Shown: one piece after another, positions 31,542 to 40,437 of the stretch
How positions within the stretch are numbered: position 1 is the stretch's first letter
How the letters are laid out: every line of letters begins with the position of its first letter
Origin: Paraburkholderia heleia NBRC 101817
GTDB taxonomy: Bacteria > Pseudomonadota > Gammaproteobacteria > Burkholderiales > Burkholderiaceae
Assembly (NCBI RefSeq): GCF_000739775.1
Contig: NZ_BBJH01000015.1
Location: 62,001 to 126,000 of the forward strand
Length of the DNA stretch: 64,000 nucleotides
Direction of reading: 5' to 3'
The notes under the pieces: model-generated
Database searches by the model: none
What the model was told of the DNA's origin: nothing
Seen by the model: the letters and a program-made list of their open reading frames with translations, nothing else
Position numbers and translations under genes: made by a program

Positions 31542-34094
31542 TCAACCGCAAGTCCCGATCTCTCCGCACGCCGTGCAGAAGTCGCACCCGTCTTTGCGGA
31601 TCACCGCATTCGCCCCGCACGACCCGCACTTGCGGCCGAGCATCGCGTGGGCAAACGCGTGCTGGGTATCGGCGGGCAACGCGTTGTCGCCGTCCAGCAC
31701 CGGGTCGCCGGGTTGTTCCGCGCCGGCCCGCGCGTTGCCGGTGAATTGCGCGGCCAACGCACCGTCACGCCGCTGCGCGAGCAGCCGTGACGGCACCTGC
31801 CGTCCCTCGGCATCGAGAAAGCCGCGCCGATGCAGGATCTGCTGGATCGCATAGGCGATGGCCGCGACCTCGGAGTCGTGCCACAGCGGAATGCGCCGGC
31901 CGTCCAGACGCTGCGTCTCGCCATAGCGCACCTGGCCGCGATCCCACGACACCTTGCGCAAATCCTGCAGGTTGCGCGCGACGAAACCGCCTCGCGCCGC
32001 GAGCGAGAGCGAACGCATGGTTGCCGTGATCCATTGCTGCTGCTCGTCGCGCTGGCCCACGGGAATGAAGAATTCGATGGGCCGCTCGATCGTCACGGCT
32101 TCGCCGCCCACCTGGCCCGTCACTTCGAGAAACGACACCGCCACGTAGAGCGACACCTTGCCCGTCTGCGTGATGTACTCGATCTTCTCGATCACGGCGG
32201 GCAACTCGCCCTTGGGCCGATGGTCGATCGCCACGCGCAGCGGGTCGAGCAGGGCGTCGCCGAGCGCGTCGTCGGCCGTTGCCGCCGCAACGGGAGGCAG
32301 CGTTTGCAGCACCGCGCCGAGCGTCTCGTTGGGGCGGTAGGTCGCGAGTCCCTTGAGGCCGCGCCGCCATGCGTCGAGATAGAGGTTTTCGAAGTCTTCG
32401 AACGGATAGTCGGCGGGCACGTTGACGGTCTTCGAGATCGACGTGTCGACGTACGGCTGCACGGCCGCCATCATCGCCACGTGTTCCTGCGCGCTCATTT
32501 CCAGCGCGCTCACGAAATAGGCGGGCAGCGCGCTCACGTCGCCGCCCAGTTCGCGGAACACACGCCACGCGTGGTCTTCGACGTTGAACGTTTCGCGGCT
32601 GCCGTCGGCCATGCGGCGCGTGCGCTGGTAGGTCCACGAGAACGCGGGCTCGATGCCGTTCGAGACGTTGTCGGCGAACGCGAGGCTCACCGTGCCCGTG
32701 GGCGCGATGGAAAGCAGATGGCTGTTGCGGATGCCGTGCGCGCGGATTTCGGCCTTGAGGTCGTCGGGCAGGCGCGAGGCGAAGGTGCCTTCTTCGAGGT
32801 ATGTCCTCGCGTCGAAGAGCGCGAACGCGCCGCGCTCGCGCGCGAGTTCGACGGAGGCGCGATAGGCGGCGTCGCGCATCGTGCGCCCCACGCGCGCGCC
32901 GAATTCGCAGCCTTCGGGCGAGTTGTAGCGGATGCCGAGCATCACGAGCGTGTCGCCGAGTCCCGTGAAGCCCACGCCGATACGCCGCTTGGCCGCCGCC
33001 TCCGCCTGCTGCTCGGGCAGCGGCCAGAGCGTGGCGTCGAGCACGTCGTCGAGAAAGCGTACCTGGGTGCCCGTGCGTTCGGCGAGTTGATTCCAGTCGA
33101 AATCTGCCTTGCCGCCGCGCATTTGCGCGAACGGGTCGATCACGAAGCGGGTGAGGTCGAGCGGTCCGAGGTTGCAGCAACCGTAGGCGGGCAGCGGCTG
33201 CTCGCCGCATGGGTTGGTCGCGCGGATGGATTCGAGCGCGCGCAGGTTGTTGTCCTCGTTCATGCGCGAGATGAACACCACGCCCGGCTCGGCCACGTCG
33301 TAGGTCGAGCGCATGATGGCATCCCACAGCGCGCGGGCGCGCGTTTCGGCGTAGACCCACAGGCCGTCGTCGCGGCGCCGCAGGTCGCCCGAGGCGCGCA
33401 GCGCGGGCGAGGGCTCGGCGCGGTGCACGAGCTGCCAGGGCGCATTGTTTTCCACGGCGCGCATGAATTCGTCGGTTACCGCGACCGAGACGTTGAAGTT
33501 GTTCCAGCGCCCCTTCGAATGCTTGGCCTCGATGAATTCGGGCAGGTCGGGGTGATCGCAGTCGAGCACGGCCATCTGCGCGCCGCGCCGTGCGCCCGCG
33601 CTTTCCACCGTGCGGCACGAGGCGTCGAACACGTCGATGTAGCTGCACGGCCCCGATGCGCTCGATCCTGTTGACTTCACGTGCGCGCCGCGCGGGCGGA
33701 TCGCCGAGAAGTTGTAGCCCACGCCGCCGCCGCGCCGCATGGTTTCGGCTGCCTGCAGCAGCGCGACGTAGATGCCGGGGCGCCCTTCGCTGTCCACGCC
33801 CTGGATGCTGTCGCCAACCGGCTGCACGAAGCAGTTGATCAGCGTGGCTTCGATGCCGGCGCCCGCCGCGCTCATGATCCGCCCGGCGCCCAGCGCGCCG
33901 TGGCGCAAATTGTCGACGAAGCGCGCCTCGACCTCGGCGCGCAGCGCGGGCGGCTCGACCTGCGCAACGCCGCGCGCGACGCGGCGGTAGATGTCGTCGG
34001 CGGTCTGCTCGTCGCCTTTGGCGTACTTCTCGAGCATCACGTCGAGCGAGAACTGCTGCGGGGGAAACGGGAGCGGGGGCGTGTTTTCTGCCAT
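31542..34094 (-). CDS. nrdJ: Adenosylcobalamin-dependent (class II) ribonucleoside-diphosphate reductase
   Basis: The 850-residue protein starts at the ATG at 34092-34094; the frame extends upstream into non-coding sequence. It carries GGGVGYNFSAIRP, the NPCGEQPLPAYGCCNLGPL active-site region with the catalytic NxCxE, and SIAPTGTVSLAF. The final 30 residues hold a zinc-ribbon-like cysteine set (CGSC, CDFC, CGEIGTC), which in these enzymes helps re-reduce the active-site disulfide. The enzyme makes deoxyribonucleotides using coenzyme B12 as radical source, with no separate small subunit and no oxygen need. No small-subunit gene is nearby, which fits class II. It is divergent from a thioesterase gene. 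Confidence 0.93.
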   Translation of the reverse strand: MAENTPPLPFPPQQFSLDVMLEKYAKGDEQTADDIYRRVARGVAQVEPPALRAEVEARFVDNLRHGALGAGRIMSAAGAGIEATLINCFVQPVGDSIQGVDSEGRPGIYVALLQAAETMRRGGGVGYNFSAIRPRGAHVKSTGSSASGPCSYIDVFDASCRTVESAGARRGAQMAVLDCDHPDLPEFIEAKHSKGRWNNFNVSVAVTDEFMRAVENNAPWQLVHRAEPSPALRASGDLRRRDDGLWVYAETRARALWDAIMRSTYDVAEPGVVFISRMNEDNNLRALESIRATNPCGEQPLPAYGCCNLGPLDLTRFVIDPFAQMRGGKADFDWNQLAERTGTQVRFLDDVLDATLWPLPEQQAEAAAKRRIGVGFTGLGDTLVMLGIRYNSPEGCEFGARVGRTMRDAAYRASVELARERGAFALFDARTYLEEGTFASRLPDDLKAEIRAHGIRNSHLLSIAPTGTVSLAFADNVSNGIEPAFSWTYQRTRRMADGSRETFNVEDHAWRVFRELGGDVSALPAYFVSALEMSAQEHVAMMAAVQPYVDTSISKTVNVPADYPFEDFENLYLDAWRRGLKGLATYRPNETLGAVLQTLPPVAAATADDALGDALLDPLRVAIDHRPKGELPAVIEKIEYITQTGKVSLYVAVSFLEVTGQVGGEAVTIERPIEFFIPVGQRDEQQQWITATMRSLSLAARGGFVARNLQDLRKVSWDRGQVRYGETQRLDGRRIPLWHDSEVAAIAYAIQQILHRRGFLDAEGRQVPSRLLAQRRDGALAAQFTGNARAGAEQPGDPVLDGDNALPADTQHAFAHAMLGRKCGSCGANAVIRKDGCDFCTACGEIGTCG

Positions 34095-34340
34095 GGCCGG
34101 GCCTCGCGAAGCGCCGCGCGGGAGGCGGCGGTTGAAGGGCGTTGGAACGGGGTTTGCGGCGCCGCGGCCGTGCCGCGACCGTTCAACCATACCCCAGCGG
34201 CGCGCCGCGTGCACGGCGGCGCGAGCACGCATGCGGCGGCGCCGGAGCCTGCCGGCGTCGAGGCGCACGAGGCGGGTCTGCGGTTACACTGCTCCCGCCT
34301 GCATGCGGGCACCGAATGTGGAGACGGGAGAGGAGACTGG

Positions 34341-34832
34341 ATGACGAACGAAACGGCGCCCGTGGTCTACCGCGACACGGTGCGGGCAGAGTGGGTCGAT
34401 TACAACGGCCATCTGCGCGACGCGTTCTACATGTTGATCTACAGCTATGCGACCGACGCGCTGCTCGATGCCATCGGGCTGGACGCGGCTGCGCGCGAGG
34501 CGCGCGGGCGGTCGATGTACACGCTGGAAGCGCACCTGAACTATCTCCACGAGATCAAGGAGGGCGTGCAGGTGCGCGTCGACGTCCGGGTGATCGAGCA
34601 CGACGCGAAACGCGTGCGCCTGTATCTGGAGATGTTCGCGGGCGATCTCGACGATGCACTCGCCTCGCCCGTCTCGGCGAGCGAGCAGTTGCTCCTGCAT
34701 GTGGACCGCTCGGGCCCGCGTGCGGCGGCCTTCGACGCCGATGTGCTCGCGCGCGTGGCGGCGTTGTGCGCCGCCTCGGCGGGCTTCGCGCCGCGTCATG
34801 CCGCGCGGGCGATCTCGCTCGCGCCTCGCTGA
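34341..34832 (+). CDS. Hotdog-fold thioesterase
   Basis: The 163-residue protein starts at ATG 34341 directly after AGGAGA. It begins with RAEWVDYNGHLRDAFYM, matching the WxDxNGHxxNxxY start of the 4-hydroxybenzoyl-CoA-thioesterase-like hotdog family, where the aspartate is catalytic. A YTLEAHLNYLHEIKEG helix-strand and a final LLLHVD strand follow. The Burkholderiales members are often annotated as carnitine- or betainyl-CoA thioesterases; here no carnitine genes are adjacent, so the substrate is left open. It is divergent from nrdJ by 246 bases and convergent with the DUF3331 gene. Confidence 0.82.
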   Translation: MTNETAPVVYRDTVRAEWVDYNGHLRDAFYMLIYSYATDALLDAIGLDAAAREARGRSMYTLEAHLNYLHEIKEGVQVRVDVRVIEHDAKRVRLYLEMFAGDLDDALASPVSASEQLLLHVDRSGPRAAAFDADVLARVAALCAASAGFAPRHAARAISLAPR

Positions 34833-34857
34833 GGCCGCCTGGGCGGCGTTGGTGGGC

Positions 34858-35157
34858 TTATTTCGGCAGCTCGGCGCCGATGAGGGCGCCGAACACCTCG
34901 GCGGCGATCATGACGGAGGCGTTCAGCGGCGCGGGACGTTCGGCCGGCTTGAACACGGCGTCGCCGCGGCGGATCTTGCGGCGCGACACGGCGCAGGTGC
35001 CCGAAGAATGCGCCGAGCGGCGGCGCCAGCGCTGTTCGCCATAATGGCAGCGACCGGGTTCGACCCAGCGGATCACCAGCGCCGTATCCGTCTGCTCGAG
35101 TATTTCGATGCGCTCACCGTTGGCTCCGTCAAGCGAGAGGCACGCTTGTTTCTTCAT
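34858..35157 (-). CDS. DUF3331-type small protein
   Basis: The 99-residue protein starts at the ATG at 35155-35157. It has IEILEQTDTALVIRWVEPGRC, HYGEQRWRRR and GTCAVSRRKIRRGDAVFKP, the pattern of the Burkholderia-restricted DUF3331 family. The two conserved cysteines could bind metal or form a disulfide. The fold and role are unknown, and no signal peptide or membrane segment is present. A longer in-frame start would add 32 residues without family similarity. It converges with the thioesterase gene 25 bases away. Confidence 0.65.
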   Translation of the reverse strand: MKKQACLSLDGANGERIEILEQTDTALVIRWVEPGRCHYGEQRWRRRSAHSSGTCAVSRRKIRRGDAVFKPAERPAPLNASVMIAAEVFGALIGAELPK

Positions 35158-35541
35158 TGTCGGCTCCGTAAGTGTGGTGCCGCGAATGTAGTCCTGCGCG
35201 CTGACAAGTGCCATTCTGTCGCCGTTGAAACACCATTCCATTATCAGCAACAATCGCCCTGCGACACGTTGCGATCAACGAAGGAGTGGGGGTTTGCGGC
35301 GGATTTGGGTCGACATCTGCGATTTGTGCAACGCACTGTTGTACTTGGCGCGACGTCGAGCGGCCCGAGAACGGGCGTCTGGAGGGCATTCCAGGGTGGG
35401 GACGGAACGGCTGGGACCGATGTGAATCTGAGGAAAGACCGGCCCGGCTGGATCGACTTGCTGCACCGCGTTGACGTGCTTTACCGCGTTCGGCGCAGCC
35501 ACAAAACCCGAGCACCTGTTTTTGAATTTTCACGAGGTTAC
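35158..35541. other. 384-base divergent intergenic region, no gene seen
   Basis: This stretch lies between the minus-strand DUF3331 gene and the plus-strand permease gene. I see no convincing coding sequence, hairpin or RNA gene. It presumably carries two divergent promoters, but no clear -35/-10 pair could be chosen. Confidence 0.5.
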
Positions 35542-36609
35542 ATGATTCATCGTCCGCCTGCTCCGAACTCCGCAAACGAGCAGAAAATCCAGCGCGTCGC
35601 CTCTGCGGGGCTGTACGCCACGCTCGTCTTGCTGGCGCTGTGGATCGTGCGCGAGTTCCTGCCCGCCGTGGCCTGGGCGAGCGTCTTTGCCATCGTCCTG
35701 TGGCCCACCTATCAGGCGATCGAGCGCCGCGCATGGTTCAAGGGCCGCAAGACGCTGATCGCCACGCTGCTCACTGCCGCAATCGGCCTGCTCGTGCTCC
35801 TGCCGATCGCCGTCACGGCCATTCAGGCCGGCGGCGAGGCTCACGAGCTTTACCTCTGGCTGCGCGACGCCCAGGAGAACGGCGTGCCGGTGCCCGACTT
35901 CGTTTCGCATCTGCCGGTCGGCAGCCGCCAGGTGAGCGACTGGTGGCAGGCCAATCTGGCCCAGCCGCTCAAGGCGTCCCCGGCGATGAAGAGCCTGCAC
36001 GGCGACACCATCGCCTCGTTCGGCCGCCACTTCGGCGCGCGCGCCGCCCACGCCACGATGACGTTCGGCTTCATGCTCGTCACGCTGTTCGTGATCTTCC
36101 GGGCCGGTCCGCGTCTTTCGGCGACGGTGATGCGCGGTGCGCGCCGCGCCTTCGGCGGCGACGGCGGGCAGCTTCTGCAGCGCATGGCCGCCGCCGTGCG
36201 CGCGACGGTCACGGGGCTCGTGGTCGTGGGGCTGGGCGAGGGCGTGCTGCTGGCCGCCGCCTATATCGCGACCGGCGTACCGCATGCGGCGCTGCTCGGC
36301 ACCGTCACCGCCATCGCGGCCATGCTGCCGTTTTGCGCGCCCATCGTGTTCTGCGGCGCGGCGCTGTGGCTCGTCATTCAGGGTTCGCTGATCGCGGCGG
36401 CTGCGCTTGCCGTATGGGGATTCGTGGTGGTATTCGTCGCCGAGCATTTCGTGCGGCCCGTGCTGATCGGCAATTCCACGCGCCTGCCGTTTCTGCTCGT
36501 GCTGTTCGGTATTCTGGGCGGGGCCACGACCTTTGGGCTGATCGGCATCTTCATCGGCCCGGCGCTCATGACCGTGCTGATGGTGCTTTGGGTGAACTGG
36601 GCGGAGTGA
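35542..36609 (+). CDS. AI-2E family membrane permease
   Basis: The 355-residue protein starts at ATG 35542 after CACGAGG. About eight membrane helices are visible, including GLYATLVLLALWIVREFLPAV near the N-terminus and the C-terminal PFLLVLFGILGGATTFGLIG followed by GPALMTVL, the signature of the AI-2E exporter (YdiK/TqsA-like) family. Members are variously linked to signal export or sodium/proton exchange; the cargo here is unknown. The open frame continues far upstream, but only this part encodes the family. It is convergent with an esterase gene, with a strong hairpin between them. Confidence 0.88.
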   Translation: MIHRPPAPNSANEQKIQRVASAGLYATLVLLALWIVREFLPAVAWASVFAIVLWPTYQAIERRAWFKGRKTLIATLLTAAIGLLVLLPIAVTAIQAGGEAHELYLWLRDAQENGVPVPDFVSHLPVGSRQVSDWWQANLAQPLKASPAMKSLHGDTIASFGRHFGARAAHATMTFGFMLVTLFVIFRAGPRLSATVMRGARRAFGGDGGQLLQRMAAAVRATVTGLVVVGLGEGVLLAAAYIATGVPHAALLGTVTAIAAMLPFCAPIVFCGAALWLVIQGSLIAAAALAVWGFVVVFVAEHFVRPVLIGNSTRLPFLLVLFGILGGATTFGLIGIFIGPALMTVLMVLWVNWAE

Positions 36610-36622
36610 CGCCCGGGTCGCG

Positions 36623-36645
36623 GCGAGGCGCGCTGCGCGCCTCGC
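36623..36645. terminator. Perfect 10-bp hairpin between convergent genes
   Basis: GCGAGGCGCG (36623-36632) and CGCGCCTCGC (36636-36645) form a perfect stem with a three-base loop, placed 13 bases past the permease stop and directly next to the esterase stop. It can serve both strands. No T-run follows on either side. Confidence 0.5.
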
Positions 36646-37503
36646 TCAACGGAAGCAGGCGAGCGTGTACTTGAGCGCGGCGGGCAGCAGCTCGCGCCAC
36701 ACAGGCCACACGTGGCCGCCGTCCACGATGCGCAGCGCCGCCGGGTTGCCCGCCTCGCGCAGCCGCGTGTAGAGCAGCGACGACTCGGCCTGGATCACGA
36801 GGTCGTCGTCGCCGGCGGCGATGAAGAACGGCACGCGCCAGGGCCGCGCAAAATACGGCTTCCATAGCGCCGGATAGTTGAGTGTGCGCCAGATCTGCAC
36901 ATCGAACTGGTGGTCGCCGAACACCCCCACGTGACGCGCCGCCGAACTCGGCGGCGGGTCGCCCGCATAGACCGCGGGGGAGAGCAGCAGCGCGCCGCAG
37001 AACATGTCGGGGTGCTCCAGCGTGTAGCGCAGCGCGCCGAACCCGCCCATCGAGACACCGCCGATCGCGCGGCCGTCGCGCGCGTCGTCCACTGCGAAGT
37101 GCGACTCGATCTCGGGCAGCAGATCCTGGAAAAACGCCGTCTCCATTTTCTCCTTGCGGTCGACATACCAGTCGGTGCCGCCCTGCGGCATCACGATCAC
37201 CACGGGCGCAATCTCGTGACGGGCGATCAGCGTGTCGGCGGCGGCCTGGAGCTGGCCTTGCGTGACCCAGTCCATGGGCTCGCCGTTGTTGCCGTGCAGG
37301 AGATAGAGCACCGGGTAGCGGCCCTGATCGGCGCGATAGCCGTTCGGCAGGTACACCACGTAGGGCCAGTCGCGGTTGAGCGCCGCGGCGTGGAACGTGC
37401 GGACGACGACCGTGCTCGCCGCGGCGGCAGGCGCCGCCGGCGTGACGAACGCCGCGCAAGAAAGAGCGAGCGGGAGCAGCGCGGTGCGAAGGAGTCTGCG
37501 CAT
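36646..37503 (-). CDS. Exported esterase of the esterase-D/feruloyl-esterase-like alpha/beta hydrolase family
   Basis: The 285-residue protein starts at the ATG at 37501-37503. Residues 1-29 are a signal peptide (MRRLLRTALLPLAL, then an Ala-rich stretch ending near AAA). The hydrolase core has YLLHGNNGEPMDW, the nucleophile Ser151 in GGVSMGGFGA, an acidic residue near AAGDDDLV and His in VDGGHVWPVW. The family cleaves carboxylic esters, such as acetyl or feruloyl groups, in the periplasm or outside. The cysteine in LALSC does not fit a lipobox. It is followed upstream on the same strand by an OpgC-like gene, but 128 bases separate them. Confidence 0.85.
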   Translation of the reverse strand: MRRLLRTALLPLALSCAAFVTPAAPAAAASTVVVRTFHAAALNRDWPYVVYLPNGYRADQGRYPVLYLLHGNNGEPMDWVTQGQLQAAADTLIARHEIAPVVIVMPQGGTDWYVDRKEKMETAFFQDLLPEIESHFAVDDARDGRAIGGVSMGGFGALRYTLEHPDMFCGALLLSPAVYAGDPPPSSAARHVGVFGDHQFDVQIWRTLNYPALWKPYFARPWRVPFFIAAGDDDLVIQAESSLLYTRLREAGNPAALRIVDGGHVWPVWRELLPAALKYTLACFR

Positions 37504-37631
37504 GGCAGGGACATCGTGGGCGGTGGCGCGCCGGCGGCGCGGGGTCATCATGCTAGCAGCCGCTCGTGCGCGCCGGAAGCCGTGGTCGGCGTCCCGGCGC
37601 GCGGCATGGCCCGGGAAGCCGCGCCGTCGCT

Positions 37632-38729
37632 TCAGGTGGAAGCTTTGGCGCGCGAAGGCAGGAGCCGCTTGAGCGGGTCGGACGCGCGCGCGACGAGCAG
37701 CAGCGCGGTGATCGCGACGGCGTCGGCGCAGAGGCCGAGCGGCACGTTCAGATAGCCGTCGGTGTACCAGTAGAGCACCGAGTCGACCGTGAGCGAAATC
37801 ACGGCGCCGGCCACGAACGAGAGCATCCCCTTGCGGCCGACGAGGCCCACCCAGGGCAGCGCATGCGCTACGCGCTTCGCCCAGCCGAGGCGAATGACAT
37901 GCGCCGTGAGCCATGCGATGCCAAGGAAGTTGAGCACGCGAAACCATGCGAGGTTGCGCTTGAACTCGCCGTCGAGCGCGACGTTGCCGAGCTGCAGGCG
38001 ATAGATCGCGGCGCCCGCCACGACGGCGAGTGCAGCGAGGGTCACGAGCGTGCCGAAACGGTGCGTGCTTACCCGCTGGAACACGGGCTGCGCCTGCGCG
38101 ATCACGCCGAGCACGAACATCAACTGCCAGCCGAACGGATTGAAGTCCCATTGCACGTCTTCGACGTGCGGCAGCCATGGCGCAAGGGCCGGCGCAACGC
38201 CCCAGAGTGCGAGGCTCATGGCCAGCAGCAGCCATGGCCGCGTGCGCGCGAGCGGCAACGCGAGCGGGGCGGCGAGGGCGAAGCAAGCGTACATCGGCAG
38301 CACGCCGGCCAGATACGGCTGGCGGCGCAACAGCACGATGTCGCGCAACGCGGCTGCGGGCGCGAGCGTGAGATCGTCGAGATCGGTGGTGGCGAGGTTG
38401 GGCGCATCGACGTTGCACGCCACGAGAATCGCGGTCACGAGCAGCATCAACAGCGCCGTCACGACGAACGCGCGGTATATCTCGAACGCGCGCCTGATGA
38501 AGCGCTGCCGCGCCGCGGCCTCGGTGCGGCGCGTGCACAGCGCGGCCCACGCGGTGGCCGTGGCGAAGCCGCCGAGGAAGACGAAGACCTCGGCCGCGTC
38601 GCACAGCGCGTAGGCGTGCAGCGTGACGCGCGAGACGATGCTGCCGCCGATGTGATCGACGACGATGATCAGCAGGACGAGGCCACGGAAGAAATCGAGT
38701 TCGACTAGACGGTTGGATGACTTTGACAT
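37632..38729 (-). CDS. OpgC-type integral membrane acyltransferase-like protein
   Basis: The 365-residue protein starts at the ATG at 38727-38729 (MSKSSNRLVELDFFRG). About ten membrane segments follow. The opening RLVELDFFRGLVLLIIVVDH and the segment FNPFGWQLMFVLGV match OpgC proteins, which succinylate periplasmic glucans. Without an adjacent opgGH operon the acceptor cannot be assigned. The frame extends 18 codons upstream, without a ribosome site. The acyltransferase-3 family is the alternative description. Confidence 0.82.
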   Translation of the reverse strand: MSKSSNRLVELDFFRGLVLLIIVVDHIGGSIVSRVTLHAYALCDAAEVFVFLGGFATATAWAALCTRRTEAAARQRFIRRAFEIYRAFVVTALLMLLVTAILVACNVDAPNLATTDLDDLTLAPAAALRDIVLLRRQPYLAGVLPMYACFALAAPLALPLARTRPWLLLAMSLALWGVAPALAPWLPHVEDVQWDFNPFGWQLMFVLGVIAQAQPVFQRVSTHRFGTLVTLAALAVVAGAAIYRLQLGNVALDGEFKRNLAWFRVLNFLGIAWLTAHVIRLGWAKRVAHALPWVGLVGRKGMLSFVAGAVISLTVDSVLYWYTDGYLNVPLGLCADAVAITALLLVARASDPLKRLLPSRAKAST

Positions 38730-39439
38730 GTTGGGGCAGCAGGCCGGGCCGGCATGGGGCGCATGAAGCAGCCGACGATGCAAAACGGGCCGGGCGGGCA
38801 GATGCTGGAAGTACCTGCCTGAAAAGTCAGGAAATCAGGAGTTCGGGCAAGGTTCGCGGAGCGCCTCGCGCCGGAAACCGTGACGTGGCTACTAGGGCGG
38901 CCGCACGACAAACGCAGGAAAAGACCTGAAGAATACGCAAGGGTTCCAGCCAGATGCGGGTTTACGTTGACGCCGCCGATGTTAGCGTAATTTCAAATAC
39001 CTTTCAGTGAGCGCCGCCCGGTGTGCCGTTCAAGTTTCTGGGACATGTGCCGATATGGCAGGGAAGGGGCACGATCATGCCGCCGCGGCGAACGTGACGC
39101 GGATTTGGGCAGTTACTTCTGGCCCTTTGCCGATGCCTTGACGGAGCAAGAATTCGGCTAATTAACATTTGTTTCAAAGTGTTCTCCCTGGGCTGATTTC
39201 GTGGCGTTGCGCTTTACAATGCCGGATCGAATTTGAGATCGCACGCTCGTTCGTTAAGTTGACGATCGCGTGCGTTGAATGTTTATGGTTCGAGATGTAG
39301 TCGATTTAGACACAGATCGAAACGGCCGGCGCAGGCGAGCCGGAGTGTCATGAGGGGTGGGAGCGCGGCATCCGCAGCAGACCTTCCCGGGCATCCACCT
39401 CGCTGCATCGCACGGCCGCAAGCACCGCAGGAGAGAACA
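38730..39439. other. 710-base intergenic region upstream of the NlpD-like gene
   Basis: No convincing gene is seen. A 7-bp inverted repeat CGCACGC/GCGTGCG lies at 39240-39246 and 39268-39274. TTGACG at 39259-39264 is a fair -35 box, but its -10 partner (TTTATG at 39282) is poor. The region between 38940 and 39240 is AT-richer than its surroundings and contains TTACAAT-like elements at 39214-39220. A small RNA here cannot be excluded. Confidence 0.4.
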
Positions 39440-40306
39440 ATGTTCGAAGACGATCGTATCGGCCAGCGTGGTCTCAAAGGGTTGTGGGCTGCGTTGGGGC
39501 TGGCGGCCCTGCTGGGCGGCTGCGCCAACATGAACCCGCAGCAACCGCAGCAACAACCGCAGCCCGACACGGCGGCAACGGCGACCCCGGCCCCCGACGC
39601 AGCGAGCGCCGATGCCAGCAGCGCACAACAACAGGCGGCGAGTGCGCCCGTCACGCGCGTCGTCACGAAAACGACGTATGTGCGCGTGCGCCGCGGCGAC
39701 ACGCTGCAGCGCATCGCGCAAAAGCACAGCGTGTCGGTCAAGGATCTGGCCGCCTGGAACCACCTGAAGCCGAACGGTCATCTACGCGCAGGCCAATCGA
39801 TCAAGCTGGTATCGAAGCAGACGATTACCGTTCAGGTGGCCGCGCCACAAGCTGGCGGCGCAACGGCGAACTCCACCGCGAGCGCAGCCGGAAACCGCCA
39901 GGTTGCCGCCGAAATGGCACGCCACGCCAACAGCGTGGCGCTCGTATGGCCGGCGCACGGCCGCGTGGTCGAACCGTTCGCGCCGGGCGCGACGCGCGGC
40001 ATTGAGATCGCGGGCAAGGCCGGCGACCCCGTGATCGCCGCAGCAGACGGCAAGGTCATGTATGCGGGCACGGGCCTGAACGAATACGGCAGCCTGATCA
40101 TCGTCCAGCACAATAAAGACTTCCTCACGGCTTACTCGCACAACCGCCGCCTGCTCGTGAAGACCGGCGACATGGTGCATCAGGGCCAGCAGATCGCCGA
40201 GATGGGCAGCGAGAACAATGATCGCGTGGCGGTGCTGTTCGAGGTGCGCCGCGATGGCAAGCCGGTGGACCCGATGCCGTATTTGCCGTCGTCGCCGCAG
40301 GGCTGA
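39440..40306 (+). CDS. NlpD-like LysM/M23 lipoprotein, probable murein hydrolase activator
   Basis: The 288-residue protein starts at ATG 39440 after AGGAGAG. LLGGC with Cys28 is a lipobox, so it should be a lipoprotein. A Gln/Pro/Ala-rich linker follows. A LysM peptidoglycan-binding domain lies at about 78-123 (YVRVRRGDTLQRIAQKHSVS), and an M23-type domain at about 175-285. The zinc ligands of M23 are largely lost: RGIEIAGKAGDPV replaces the HxxxD segment. This is the state seen in NlpD and EnvC, which activate amidases at the division site rather than cutting murein themselves. The usual rpoS neighbour is absent, so it may be a second paralogue. Confidence 0.85.
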   Translation: MFEDDRIGQRGLKGLWAALGLAALLGGCANMNPQQPQQQPQPDTAATATPAPDAASADASSAQQQAASAPVTRVVTKTTYVRVRRGDTLQRIAQKHSVSVKDLAAWNHLKPNGHLRAGQSIKLVSKQTITVQVAAPQAGGATANSTASAAGNRQVAAEMARHANSVALVWPAHGRVVEPFAPGATRGIEIAGKAGDPVIAAADGKVMYAGTGLNEYGSLIIVQHNKDFLTAYSHNRRLLVKTGDMVHQGQQIAEMGSENNDRVAVLFEVRRDGKPVDPMPYLPSSPQG

Positions 40307-40359
40307 AGGCGGCGCCGGGAGTCGCCTTTCCGGCGTCCGGACGACGCGGCGAAAACAGC

Positions 40360-40397
40360 AAAACCGCCCTGACGTATCGCAACGTCAGGGCGGTTTT
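40360..40397. terminator. Strong bidirectional terminator
   Basis: Bases 40360-40375 (AAAACCGCCCTGACGT) pair perfectly with 40382-40397 (ACGTCAGGGCGGTTTT) around a six-base loop, giving a 16-bp stem with A and T ends on both strands. It lies between the convergent NlpD-like gene and prpF and should stop transcripts from both sides. Confidence 0.9.
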
Positions 40398-40437
40398 CTT
40401 TCACCACCGCAAACCGCGCACTTCTTGAAAGCGCGCC

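Noticed and set aside
34095-34340. Cobalamin riboswitch upstream of nrdJ
   Set aside because: I looked for the conserved B12-box-like bases and the paired stems and did not find them.
34654-35541. N-terminal extension of the AI-2E permease
   Set aside because: It runs antisense through the DUF3331 gene and lacks membrane helices; the ATG at 35542 has a ribosome site and the family start.
36646-38604. A 652-codon reading frame covering the esterase and part of the OpgC-like gene
   Set aside because: Only the C-terminal 285 codons encode a protein family; the upstream part is an alternate frame of the OpgC-like gene.
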